From: CAZSVE01 sp964610175
Lineage (GTDB): Bacteria > Pseudomonadota > Gammaproteobacteria > HK1
Assembly (NCBI GenBank): GCA_964610175.1
Contig: CAZSVE010000011.1
Coordinates: 1-52,646 of the forward strand
DNA: 52,646 nt
Direction: 5' to 3'
The number at the start of each line of letters is the position of its first letter. Position 1 is the stretch's first letter. The notes below the pieces were generated by a model. That model was not told the origin of the DNA, made no database searches, and worked only from the letters and a program-made list of their open reading frames with translations. Position numbers and translations under genes: made by a program. Shown piece after piece: positions 16,195 to 24,765 of the stretch.

Positions 16195-16380
16195 ATGACA
16201 AGACAATTCAATGTCGTGATCGAAAAAGATGCCGATGGTTTCTTCGTGGCCTCCGTCCCGGCGCTGCCGGGCTGTCATACCCAGGCAAGATCACTGGATG
16301 TGCTGATGGGGCAAATTCGGGAGGCCATCGAGCTTTGTATCGAGGTCCAGGGACAGAAACTCATCGACGACGAACCATGA
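16195..16380 (+). CDS. hicB: HicB-family antitoxin-like protein
   Basis: A 61-residue protein, MTRQFNVVIEKDADGFFVAS then VPALPGCHTQARSLDVLMGQ, the HicB-type degraded RNase H fold ('y.vviekdedGyfvaevPeLpGchtqG.tleEA..niReAiel'). Such proteins neutralise the HicA mRNA interferase. A full HicA gene would normally be directly adjacent; here only a short trace remains (16431-16496), separated by a piece of repeat A. The C-terminal DNA-binding domain of longer HicB proteins is also absent, so it is either a short HicB type or truncated. The ATG at 16188, seven bases upstream in another frame, is spurious. Confidence 0.8.
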   Translation: MTRQFNVVIEKDADGFFVASVPALPGCHTQARSLDVLMGQIREAIELCIEVQGQKLIDDEP

Positions 16381-16412
16381 TATGTCGGTTCGAGGCAAGG
16401 CTTTGCTGGTTT
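16378..16412 (-). repeat. Left-end fragment of a family A repeat, reversed
   Basis: Plus-strand view TGATATGTCGGTTCGAGGCA, then AGGCTTTGCTGG, is the reverse of the family A left end (CCAGCAAAGCCTTGCCTCGA, then ACCGACA). It starts at the hicB stop codon. Confidence 0.5.
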
Positions 16413-16430
16413 TGCATGGCCTGCAAGTCG

Positions 16431-16496
16431 ATGGTGGCCGTAGTCAGTGGGCAAGCCCTGAACCGTATCGACTGTAGATGCAGATTTATCCTCTAA
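16431..16496 (+). pseudogene. Possible hicA remnant
   Basis: A 21-codon frame beginning MVAVVSGQALNRI resembles the HicA N-terminus ('lP.vsGkevikaLek') and is then lost. It is too short to be sure. If real, the toxin has been destroyed and hicB is an orphan antitoxin. Confidence 0.25.
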
Positions 16497-16539
16497 TTTC
16501 CACCGTTCGGCGAAACGGTTATCCAGGAATAACTTCTTT

Positions 16540-17826
16540 ATGTCCGAATACCCCGTATTTCAGGCTTCATTGCAACAACGGTCCCTTCCACAACGCCATG
16601 TTACCCCAACGGTAATCGTCGGCACGGTCGCCATGGGGAGCACCTCGCCCATCGTGGTGCAGTCCATGACCAACACCGATACCGCGAACGTCGATGAGAC
16701 CACGCGCCAGGTGCGTCAACTGGCAGAAGCTGGCTCCGAGCTGGTCCGCGTCACCGTGAATACCCCGGAGGCGGCACGTGCAGTACCGAGGATCCGCGAG
16801 CGATTGGATGCCAGCGGCTGCGAGGTACCACTCATTGGGGATTTTCACTATAACGGCCATCGTCTGCTCCACGATTATCCCGACTGTGCGCAGGCTCTCG
16901 CCAAGTACCGCATCAATCCCGGCAATGTGGGGTTTGGGGAGCGGCACGACACGCAATTCGCCAGCATGATCGAGATGGCGCTCCGATACCACCGGCCCGT
17001 GCGCATCGGCGTCAATTGGGGCAGTCTGGATCAGGCGTTACTGGCGCGGCTCTTGGACGATAATGCGAAACGGGTCAATCCCAAGGATCTCCAGGAGATC
17101 ACCCGCGAGGCCTTGGTTGCATCGGCCTTGAATAGTGCCCGGCGCGCCCGCGAACTCGGGCTCGGGGGCGATCGCATCGTGCTTTCCTGCAAGGTGAGCG
17201 ATGTTCAGGAACTGATCGAGGTCTATCGGCTGCTGGCCGAGGGCGATGAAGATGGCGAATACTACGCCTTGCATCTTGGCCTGACGGAGGCTGGCATGGG
17301 TTCCAAGGGCATCGTTGCCTCGGCCATCGCCATGGGAGTCCTGCTTCAGGCCGGGATCGGAGATACCATCCGGGTGTCTCTTACCCCGGAACCCAATGGG
17401 GATCGCACCCGCGAGGTGACTGTCGCTCAGGAGATCCTGCAAACCATGGGTCTGCGCTCCTTCGCGCCGCTGGTGACTTCGTGTCCGGGGTGCGGACGTA
17501 CCACCAGCACTCGGTTTCAGGAATTGGCCGAGCATGTCCAGGAATATCTCCGTGCTCGCATCGCCGTTTGGCGTACCCGTTATGTGGGTGTCGAGAACCT
17601 CTCGGTGGCCGTCATGGGATGCGTGGTGAATGGTCCCGGGGAGAGTCGGCATGCCAATGTGGGCATCAGCCTGCCCGGTACCGGGGAATCCCCGGTAGCG
17701 CCGGTATTCGTCGATGGCCGCAAGATGAAGACCCTGCGAGGAGAGAATATTGCTGCTGAGTTCGAGGCGATCCTGGAGGAATATGTTGCCCGAAGTTATC
17801 CGTGTATCGATGAGGCCGAAAAGTGA
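16540..17826 (+). CDS. ispG: 4-hydroxy-3-methylbut-2-enyl diphosphate synthase
   Basis: Penultimate enzyme of the methylerythritol phosphate route to isoprenoids. It reductively converts MEcPP to HMBPP using a [4Fe-4S] cluster in the cytosol. The product is 428 residues. An N-terminal TIM barrel (VQSMTNTDTANVDETTRQV, GDFHYNGHRLLHDYP, KYRINPGNVGFG) precedes the C-terminal cluster domain with ligands C315 and C318 (SCPGCGRTT) and C361 (MGCVVNGPGE), plus the nearby conserved glutamate. The long bacterial form is typical of Proteobacteria. Its common neighbours (rodZ, pilW, hisS) are absent, so it stands alone here. Confidence 0.97.
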   Translation: MSEYPVFQASLQQRSLPQRHVTPTVIVGTVAMGSTSPIVVQSMTNTDTANVDETTRQVRQLAEAGSELVRVTVNTPEAARAVPRIRERLDASGCEVPLIGDFHYNGHRLLHDYPDCAQALAKYRINPGNVGFGERHDTQFASMIEMALRYHRPVRIGVNWGSLDQALLARLLDDNAKRVNPKDLQEITREALVASALNSARRARELGLGGDRIVLSCKVSDVQELIEVYRLLAEGDEDGEYYALHLGLTEAGMGSKGIVASAIAMGVLLQAGIGDTIRVSLTPEPNGDRTREVTVAQEILQTMGLRSFAPLVTSCPGCGRTTSTRFQELAEHVQEYLRARIAVWRTRYVGVENLSVAVMGCVVNGPGESRHANVGISLPGTGESPVAPVFVDGRKMKTLRGENIAAEFEAILEEYVARSYPCIDEAEK

Positions 17827-18537
17827 TCTTTTCAGCGGAAAAGGCAGATGGTGTCCCGAAGTAAAAAACTTGGAGTGGATCTCTTTTTGGGCAAAGTACA
17901 TAATGCCAGCGTAATATTTTCGGTGTTTATTGTACGGTTTGCTCGGATACTGAAGGCCAGGACACAGTGAGTGACTATTTTACCGGGGACCCTCATTCCG
18001 AGTGTGATGGAGATAGGTTTCCGGAGTCTTGCAGGTATCGAGTGCTACAACGTGCAGAAGCGATGATGGGAGCGTAGATCGCAAATACCAACCCGGCATA
18101 CCCGGAACCGGAAAGGCAACCCGAAAAAGTCGTATTTTTGAAAAACGTGTGTATCTTTTTGATTATAAAGATGTATTTCTCTTGTTCATGTATTGGAATT
18201 TTATCGGCATTTTGTTCAAGATTTCACGGGTAACGGGCCAAGAACCTGGAGAAGGGTCTATGACCCGTTGAGTCAGGCCTTGTTTCGATTGGATTCCCTC
18301 GTCGCGATATTGGCTACCCTTGGCTACCAGGGCCTTGGGTAGGGCGGCTATTAAGGGATTTTATTGGGTACCTTGGTTCATGAAATATATTCGGGCTGGA
18401 ATCGATGACAGCATATTGACATTCGTAAATCATAGATTGGAGGTGATTGCTTTACGTAGCTCCGGTAAGGTTTCCGTGGTTATCTTGTTTTTCCAGGGAG
18501 GTTTCGCCGGAAGGATAAATAGAGGGGGGCGTTGCCA
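17827..18537. other. 711-base gap with no recognisable gene
   Basis: Between ispG and the DUF2934 gene I see only short frames with no family resemblance and no family A or B repeat. AT-rich sequence around 18130-18200 (including ATCTTTTTGATTATAAAGAT, a loose dyad) and a GGCTACCC...GGGTAG dyad near 18310-18345 could be regulatory or terminator structures. The promoter of the DUF2934-glgM unit must lie here. Confidence 0.5.
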
Positions 18538-18876
18538 ATGACTCGGGAAGGAAAATCGGCCACAGAAATATCAACAGGCGAGAGAAGGGGAAATCGGAAA
18601 GCCACGGAAACCAGTCCTGCTCAGGGGATAGTTGCCGTCGATGCCTCCGAGGCAACCCCCGTGAAGGGCAATCCGTTCGATAATGGGCCGGTAACCAGGG
18701 TACCGAATCGACAAATGCCTATCAGTAGCGATATCACGCCGGAAGAACGCTGGAACATGATTGCGGTGGCCGCTTATTATCGTGCAGAGCAACGCGGTTT
18801 TATGGGTGGAAATCCGGCGGAGGACTGGGTTGCTGCAGAAGAAGAAATCGATATATTGCTCAGTGGTAACAAATAA
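18538..18876 (+). CDS. DUF2934 domain protein upstream of glgM
   Basis: A 112-residue protein. The N-terminal 70 residues are polar and look disordered (SATEISTGERRGNRKATETS). The C-terminal 40 residues, TPEERWNMIAVAAYYRAEQR then GFMGGNPAEDWVAAEEEID, are a clear DUF2934 domain, a short helical domain of unknown role often found beside glycogen/trehalose genes. The stop overlaps the glgM start (TAATG), so translation is coupled, supporting a link to glucan metabolism. ATG 18538 follows a strong GGGGGG ribosome binding site. Confidence 0.85.
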   Translation: MTREGKSATEISTGERRGNRKATETSPAQGIVAVDASEATPVKGNPFDNGPVTRVPNRQMPISSDITPEERWNMIAVAAYYRAEQRGFMGGNPAEDWVAAEEEIDILLSGNK

Positions 18877-20108
18877 TGAAAGCGCTTTTCCTTACTAACG
18901 AATACCCGCCCAATATCTATGGGGGCGCGGGTGTACACGTGGATTATCTTACCCGTGAATTGGCCAAACTGGTAAATGTAGAGGTTCGTTGTTTCGGCGA
19001 TCAGAAATCGGAGTCCCAACATCTGAAAGTAACAGGGCATGGTATCGACGTCCGGATGTTCGCGCATACCGATGGCCAACTCAAGAGTCCGCTGCAATCC
19101 ATGAACCGCTGCATCGGGTTCAACGCAGATCCCGTTGATGCCGACTTAGTGCATTGCCATACCTGGTATACCCATTTTGGTGGAATTCTGGCAAAACAGA
19201 CCTACGGAATTCCGCTGATCATCACCACTCATTCCCTGGAGCCCCTTCGCCCGTGGAAGCGTGAGCAATTGGGTAGAGGTTACGATTTATCCTGCTGGAT
19301 CGAAAAGACCGCCATGGAAATGGCAGATTGCATCGTCGCCGTTTCCCAGGGCATGAAAGATGATGTGCTTCGCTTGTTCGACGTGGATCCGGAGAAAATC
19401 AAGGTTATCTATAACGGCATCGATACCGATGAGTATCAGCCGGTAACCACCCGTGAGAGTCTGTTCCGATACGGCATCGATCCCGCGATTCCGTATGTTC
19501 TGTTTGTTGGGCGTATCACACGTCAAAAAGGGATTATCCACCTCGTTAACGCCATTTCCTATTTGGATCCCGGCATTCAGGTCGTTTTGTGTGCGGGTGC
19601 TCCCGATACCGATGAGATCGCGCGAGAAATGCGCGAAGGCGTTGCCGCCGTGCAGGAAAAACGGGACCATGTGGTTTGGATCGATGAAATGGTCCCGAAA
19701 AAGACGGCCATCGAGCTATATGCCAACGCGGCGGTATTCTGTTGTCCTTCCATCTACGAGCCTTTCGGCATCATCAATCTGGAGGCGATGGCCTGTGCCA
19801 CGCCTGTCGTAGCGAGCGCGGTTGGTGGCATCAAGGAGGTGGTCATCCATGAAGAGACCGGTTTCCTGGTGCATCTGGATCAGTATCAGGAAAGTCCGTT
19901 CGAGGCGCGCAATCCCGATGAATTCGCGCGAGAGCTTGCCGACCCCATCAATCGGTTGATGCGTGATGGGAATCTACGCAGGCGAATGGGCGAGGCCGGT
20001 CGGAAGCGGGCGACCGAGGTGTTCAGTTGGCGAACTATCGCTCGCGAGGTAAGGGATCTGTATCAGGCTTTGGTAGAGCCTTGGGAGCATGAAAAGACAA
20101 GACCATGA
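18876..20108 (+). CDS. glgM: GT4 glycogen synthase / maltose-1-phosphate synthase
   Basis: A 410-residue GT-B glycosyltransferase of family GT4: N-terminal MKALFLTNEYPPNIYGGAGV, a central VLFVGRITRQKGI, and the nucleotide-sugar site SIYEPFGIINLEAMACATPV then VASAVGGIKEVV. It resembles the actinobacterial GlgA/GlgM type rather than E. coli GlgA (GT5). GlgM is known to make alpha-maltose 1-phosphate from ADP-glucose and glucose 1-phosphate, the donor for GlgE. glgE follows 498 bases downstream on the same strand, making the GlgM reading much more likely than plain glycogen synthase. It overlaps the DUF2934 gene by one base. Proposed product: maltose 1-phosphate for alpha-glucan assembly in the cytosol. 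Confidence 0.9.
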   Translation: MKALFLTNEYPPNIYGGAGVHVDYLTRELAKLVNVEVRCFGDQKSESQHLKVTGHGIDVRMFAHTDGQLKSPLQSMNRCIGFNADPVDADLVHCHTWYTHFGGILAKQTYGIPLIITTHSLEPLRPWKREQLGRGYDLSCWIEKTAMEMADCIVAVSQGMKDDVLRLFDVDPEKIKVIYNGIDTDEYQPVTTRESLFRYGIDPAIPYVLFVGRITRQKGIIHLVNAISYLDPGIQVVLCAGAPDTDEIAREMREGVAAVQEKRDHVVWIDEMVPKKTAIELYANAAVFCCPSIYEPFGIINLEAMACATPVVASAVGGIKEVVIHEETGFLVHLDQYQESPFEARNPDEFARELADPINRLMRDGNLRRRMGEAGRKRATEVFSWRTIAREVRDLYQALVEPWEHEKTRP

Positions 20109-20269
20109 CATCTACCGGCGTGGGGAGACCCGGACGGTCCCTGGAAAACCCGGATTCGTGTAAAATCTGGTTTGTGCAGAATACCGGAAAGGCCCGATCA
20201 GAGATGAGTTGTATCAAGGGCATAAAGAAAGGCTTTCGCAACAAGCGGGGATATACAATGGATTTGATT

Positions 20270-20364
20270 TGTTTGCTTCCCGCCCACCTTTGCAAATAAG
20301 CCGAATTTCACGAAATGCCGGTTTTGCTTTACCGATGCTAAATCGTGCTTAGTCGATTCGAGGC
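20270..20364 (-). repeat. Dispersed repeat family A, reversed copy (between glgM and glgE)
   Basis: Plus-strand view: GTTTGCTTCCCGCCCACCTT, ACGAAATGCCGGTTTTGC, TTTACCGATGCTAAATCG and TTCGAGGCGAAGCTTGCC; this is family A in reverse orientation, slightly degenerate. Confidence 0.75.
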
Positions 20365-20383
20365 GAAGCTTGCCCAGATATCA

Positions 20384-20475
20384 GGAAAGTAAAAATATCC
20401 GAGAGAGCTCTGATGCGTGCGCCAGGCCCATCCCGCTTCGGTCTTGGCGTGAGGCACTGACATGTTCTTGAGATG
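20384..20475 (-). repeat. Dispersed repeat family B, copy 5
   Basis: Plus-strand view: ATATCCGAGAGAGCTCTGAT, GCGTGCGCCAGGCCCATCC, CGCTTCGGTCTTGGCGTGAG and GCACTGACATGTTC, the reverse of family B. The remaining 130 bases before glgE show no further feature. Confidence 0.7.
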
Positions 20476-20606
20476 CTATCACCTCGATCCATGAATAACT
20501 GATGTCGCTAGTAATCGGCAATAATATAATTGTTCGTAAAACCATAATCGGGAAGTAGTTACCGCGGTACTGCCCGATTCCAGACCAGGCCAGGGGCTGA
20601 CGAGAG

Positions 20607-22562
20607 ATGACTATTCAATCCGTAATCATAGAAAACATAATACCGCGCGTCGATGGGGGTCGCTATGCGATAAAGCGGGAACTAGGCGATGTCATAACCG
20701 TATCCGCGGGTATCTACAGGGATGGACATGATAAGTTGACGGCGGTTCTGCGTTACCGGAAAAAAGGTGGCAAATGGACCACGGTACCCATGATGCAAGG
20801 AGAGAATTTCGAGTGGACCACTTCCTTTGCCCCGGAAGAGATTGGGCGCTATGAATATACCATCGAGGCTTGGCCGAACGTATTCCGAACCTGGCTGGAT
20901 GAAGTCACCAAAAAGCATGCCGCCGGTGTGGATGTTTCCAGTGAATTGTTGGAAGGTCGACGGTTTATCTTGGAGGCGCAGAAACGCGCGCCCAAGGCGG
21001 AACATGAGCGCTTCAAGGAATTTATAGAACGGGTCAACGCCAGTCAGATCATTGGCGGGGATGTTGCAGTGAAAGCGGTTACCGAACCGCATTACGCCGA
21101 GATGATGGACAAGTTCCCGGATAAGCGGCTTGCCACCGAATACAAGCCTTATTTGGAGCTTGTGATCGATCGGATCCGCGCGCGGTTCGCGAATTGGTAT
21201 GAAATGTTTCCGCGCTCCCAGGGGAGAATACCGGGGCAAAGCGGCACTTTTGCCGATTGTGAGGCAAGGCTTCCTGAAATCGAGGGTATGGGGTTCAATG
21301 TAGTCTATTTCCCGCCTATCCATCCCATTGGAAAAACCAACCGTAAGGGACCCAACAATTCCCTTCACGCCAGCCCTACCGATCCGGGGTGTCCCTATGC
21401 CATAGGCAATGAGTTGGGTGGACATAAGGCCGTAGATCCCGATCTTGGAACCCTGGCCGATTTCGAGTGGTTCGTCGGAGCGTGTCGTGCCATGGGGATG
21501 GAGGTGGCGCTCGATTTTGCCATCAATTGCTCACCCGATCATCCCTACGTGAAGGAACACCCGGAGTGGTTCTACAAGCGCCCTGATGGCACCATCAAGT
21601 ATGCCGAAAATCCCCCCAAGAAATATGAGGATATCTATTCCCTCGATTTTCATTGCGAAGATCGGAAGGGATTATGGAACGAGATGAAGAGCATTATCGA
21701 GTTCTGGATCGACCACGGCGTCGACATCTTTCGCGTGGACAACCCTCACACGAAGCCAGTGGCTTTTTGGGCGTGGATGATCCCCGAAATACAAAAGAAG
21801 CATCCTCAGGCGATCTTTTTATCCGAGGCCTTCACGCACCCGAAGATGATGCAGATGCTGGCAAAAGTGGGTTTTACCCAATCCTATACCTATTTCACTT
21901 GGCGTAACTACAAGAAAGAAATCATCGAGTACCTGACAGAGCTTACGCAAGGCCCCATGAAGGAGTATTACCGCGGTAACTTCTTCACCAATACCCCCGA
22001 TATTTTGCCGACCTTTCTTCAGCAGGGGGGGCGACCTGCGTTCAAGATACGCATGTTGCTTGCCGCTACCTTGAGTTCCGTCTACGGCATCTACAGTGGA
22101 TTCGAGCTTTGTGAAAATACCCCGGTTCCGGGACGTGAAGAATACCTGAATTCCGAAAAGTATGATTACAAGGTCTGGGATTGGGACCGCCCGGGTAACA
22201 TCAAGGACTATATCGCTAAATTGAATTGGATTCGTGGCGCGCACTCGGCACTCCAGGAATACGACAATCTCGAGTTTTATCCCGCCGACAGTGATTATAT
22301 TCTTGCCTACGGAAAGACAATGGAAGATGACAAGGATCGCGGTAGAAAGGACATTATCGTTGTGGTTGTCAACCTGGATCCCCACCATGCCCATGAATCC
22401 CACGTTTCCATACCCATCGATGAATTCGGTATCCATCCTGGAGAAGGTTACGAGGTTCACGATCTCCTCACCGAGGCGCGCTATCAATGGCGAGGGGAGA
22501 CCAATTGGGTACGCCTTGACCCCCATGTGGAACCCGCCCATATTTTCCATATCCGACGATAA
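20607..22562 (+). CDS. glgE: Alpha-1,4-glucan:maltose-1-phosphate maltosyltransferase
   Basis: A 651-residue GH13_3 enzyme that transfers maltosyl units from alpha-maltose 1-phosphate to growing alpha-1,4-glucans, the polymerising step of the GlgE pathway; cytosolic. An N-terminal beta-sandwich/helical region (about 1-200) is followed by a (beta/alpha)8 barrel. The three catalytic acids are visible: nucleophile D378 in IFRVDNPHTKP, acid/base E407 in IFLSEAFTHPKM, and D465 in FTNTPDILPTF. FPPIHPIGKTNRKGPNN and the C-terminal beta domain are typical. Together with glgM upstream it forms a complete route from ADP-glucose through maltose 1-phosphate to glucan. Branching enzyme glgB and the treS-pep2 supply genes are not in the window. 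Confidence 0.96.
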   Translation: MTIQSVIIENIIPRVDGGRYAIKRELGDVITVSAGIYRDGHDKLTAVLRYRKKGGKWTTVPMMQGENFEWTTSFAPEEIGRYEYTIEAWPNVFRTWLDEVTKKHAAGVDVSSELLEGRRFILEAQKRAPKAEHERFKEFIERVNASQIIGGDVAVKAVTEPHYAEMMDKFPDKRLATEYKPYLELVIDRIRARFANWYEMFPRSQGRIPGQSGTFADCEARLPEIEGMGFNVVYFPPIHPIGKTNRKGPNNSLHASPTDPGCPYAIGNELGGHKAVDPDLGTLADFEWFVGACRAMGMEVALDFAINCSPDHPYVKEHPEWFYKRPDGTIKYAENPPKKYEDIYSLDFHCEDRKGLWNEMKSIIEFWIDHGVDIFRVDNPHTKPVAFWAWMIPEIQKKHPQAIFLSEAFTHPKMMQMLAKVGFTQSYTYFTWRNYKKEIIEYLTELTQGPMKEYYRGNFFTNTPDILPTFLQQGGRPAFKIRMLLAATLSSVYGIYSGFELCENTPVPGREEYLNSEKYDYKVWDWDRPGNIKDYIAKLNWIRGAHSALQEYDNLEFYPADSDYILAYGKTMEDDKDRGRKDIIVVVVNLDPHHAHESHVSIPIDEFGIHPGEGYEVHDLLTEARYQWRGETNWVRLDPHVEPAHIFHIRR

Positions 22563-22629
22563 ACCGGCGACGATATCTGGTTAATGGATCTTTATCTGTT
22601 TTGTTCAAAATGTTTTGAGTAATACACTA

Positions 22630-23127
22630 ATGATGCTGAAACGTCTCATCGAAAATACGCTCTATTCCGCTCGTTGGCTATTGGCCCCCATCTACCTCGG
22701 GCTTAGCTTGATCCTGTTTGTGTTGGCTATCAAGTTCTTTCAGGAGACCATACATATCTTTGCGGTGATCCTATCGACCACTGAAAAGGATTTGGTGCTC
22801 TTAACGCTGTCTTTGATCGATCTCGCCATGCTTGGGGGGCTTATCGTGATGGTCATGTTCAGCGGCTATGAGCTTTTCGTTGCTCGTCTGGACGTCGGTT
22901 CCGACGAAGACAGGTTAAGCTGGCTAGGGAAACTGGATGCCGGTTCGCTAAAACTGAAGATCGCCGCCTCCATCGTCGCAATCTCCTCCATCCATCTGCT
23001 GCGCGCCTTCATGAACGTGGAGCAAATTCCCAATGACAAGCTAATCTGGTATGTAACTATTCACATGACCTTCGTCGCGTCGGCAGTAGCCATGGGGTGG
23101 CTGGGCAAGATGATGAGTCACCGCTGA
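22630..23127 (+). CDS. yqhA: YqhA/UPF0114 family membrane protein
   Basis: A 165-residue inner-membrane protein close to E. coli YqhA: IENTLYSARWLLAPIYLGLS, then LVLLTLSLIDLAMLGGLIVM, VMFSGYELFVARLDV, SIVAISSIHLLRAFMNVEQI and KLIWYVTIHMTFVASAVAMG. There are four hydrophobic segments. The family function is unknown. ATG 22630 (or 22633) is taken instead of an upstream TTG at 22615 because the family start is MxxFLEN-like. A broken second copy lies 109 bases downstream. Confidence 0.92.
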   Translation: MMLKRLIENTLYSARWLLAPIYLGLSLILFVLAIKFFQETIHIFAVILSTTEKDLVLLTLSLIDLAMLGGLIVMVMFSGYELFVARLDVGSDEDRLSWLGKLDAGSLKLKIAASIVAISSIHLLRAFMNVEQIPNDKLIWYVTIHMTFVASAVAMGWLGKMMSHR

Positions 23128-23236
23128 CACGGTTCTTCGTTGGCCACTCCAAACAAGTAATCATTTCGAACAATCATTAGAAACAGTCACAGAAATCGAC
23201 AATGCCGGAAACCGGATCGATGATGGTGGAGGGCAA

Positions 23237-23775
23237 GTGCTGATCTTGAAACGCTTCATCGAAAATACACTGTATTCCGCTCGCTGGTCGCTAGTCCCTA
23301 TCTACCTCGGACTTGGCCTTATCCTATTGGCCTTGCCATTCAAGTTCTTCCAAAAGATCTTGTGTCTCTTCACGGTGATCCTGGCGATCACGGAAAAAGA
23401 TCTGGTGCTTGTGTTTGCAGCACTGGATGCGGCTGGCTTCGCTATGCTGGGAGGCCTTGTCATGTCGGTGGTGTTCAGTAGCTATGAAATCTCCATTTCC
23501 CGCCTGGACACCGATCCAGAACGGAAACCGAATTGCCTCGGCAAGGTGAGTGCGCCCATATCGAGATCGAAGATCACCACTTCCATCGTTACATCCCATT
23601 ATCACGACTTCTCCCGTTTACCTTGCTGCGTGCCTTTGTGAACGTGAAACACACCCCAACAAACAATAAGCTCGTATGGTGCGCAACTATTCACATGATC
23701 CTCGTAGTGTCGACGATAGCCATGGAAGATTCGACCAAGATACCAACCCACTGCCGATTCGGGATTCCTCGTTAG
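23237..23775 (+). pseudogene. yqhA: Second yqhA copy, frameshifted
   Basis: The first frame (GTG 23237) reads MLILKRFIENTLYSARWSLV, then PIYLGLGLILLALPFKFFQK and LAAGFAMLGG-like LDAAGFAMLGGLVMSVVFS. It runs parallel to the intact yqhA upstream until about 23575, where it shifts. The expected C-terminus continues in another frame: LLRAFVNVKHTPTNNKLVWC then ATIHMILVVSTIAMED, ending near 23775. The two copies remain similar throughout, so this is a tandem duplicate that has lost its frame. Residue substitutions even before the shift suggest relaxed selection. Confidence 0.85.
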
Positions 23776-23807
23776 TCGATACCAGCTGTGGGAAATCAAC
23801 GAATTCG

Positions 23808-24512
23808 ATGATGATTTTACTAAGAAAAATCATTGATACCTCCGACACGGTTTCCGGAAAGGCATTCAATCTTTTTATCCAAATCATTATCGTGTTATCC
23901 GTCATTTCGTTTTCCGTAGAAACGCTTCCTGGATTACCCCCATCCGTTGTTCAAGGGCTTGTCGTCTTTGAAATAATTGCCGTAACAATCTTCACTGGGG
24001 AATATGTGCTCAGGATTCTCGTGGCGGAAAGCAAACGGCGGTTCATCTTCAGTTTCTTTGGCATCGTGGACTTGTTGGCCATACTACCTTTCTATTTAAC
24101 GGCAATGGGGGTCGATCTTCGCCCGATCAGGGCGTTGAGGCTGGTCCAGCTGGTACGGATATTGAAGCTGGCGAGATACAGTGAATCCACGAGGAGGATT
24201 CATTTAGCCTTCAAGCTAATCAGAGAAGATCTCGTCTTATTCTTCCTCGTTTCGGTTATTGTTCTGTATTTATCTGCCGTCGGTATCTATTATTTCGAGA
24301 GGCTTGCCCAACCCGAGGTGTTCCAATCCGTGTTCCATAGCCTATGGTGGGCGGTTGCTACGTTGACGACCGTAGGGTACGGTGATGCGTATCCGATTAC
24401 GGTGGGTGGTAAGATATTTACTTTTTTTGTGTTGGTGATTGGCCTTGGGATCGTTGCCGTTCCATCCGGATTAGTGGCATCCGCTTTGTCCAAGGCTAGG
24501 GAGATAGAGTAG
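23808..24512 (+). CDS. Kv-type voltage-gated potassium channel subunit
   Basis: A 234-residue six-transmembrane ion channel subunit. The voltage-sensor S4 helix RPIRALRLVQLVRILKLARY (about residues 105-124) has arginines every third position. The pore helix and selectivity filter ATLTTVGYGDAYPITVGGK (about 183-201) carry the K+ signature TVGYGD. S1-S3 (IQIIIVLSVISFSVETLPGL, then IIAVTIFTGEYVLRILVAES) and an S6 ending GLVASALSKAREIE are present. There is no cytoplasmic regulatory domain. It should form tetramers in the inner membrane. The frame extends upstream through the dead yqhA copy; the paired ATGs at 23808/23811 are taken as the start. Confidence 0.93.
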   Translation: MMILLRKIIDTSDTVSGKAFNLFIQIIIVLSVISFSVETLPGLPPSVVQGLVVFEIIAVTIFTGEYVLRILVAESKRRFIFSFFGIVDLLAILPFYLTAMGVDLRPIRALRLVQLVRILKLARYSESTRRIHLAFKLIREDLVLFFLVSVIVLYLSAVGIYYFERLAQPEVFQSVFHSLWWAVATLTTVGYGDAYPITVGGKIFTFFVLVIGLGIVAVPSGLVASALSKAREIE

Positions 24513-24765
24513 GGAAGGGCGACGATGCCTGGCTTTAAGGTATCGGAAGGGCAGGGTTTCCGAAACTTTCCTGCTTCCCGCTACGTTGAAAGTGCACGCT
24601 GATAGTTGTTTTGGTTGCGCCAAAGCGCAGCTTTCACCTAATTTTGATTGCTTACCCCGGTATTTTATCTATGGGTACAATCAAAATCTTGAGTTTGTAC
24701 CTGCACTCAATATTCTTCGGAAGGTTGTATCATATTGATTAATTATAGTTAATAGGAGTTTTACT

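Noticed and set aside
20105..20299. 64-codon frame overlapping the glgM stop (ATGA)
   Set aside because: The overlap looks like coupling, but the C-terminal part is translated family A repeat and the rest has no resemblance to any family.
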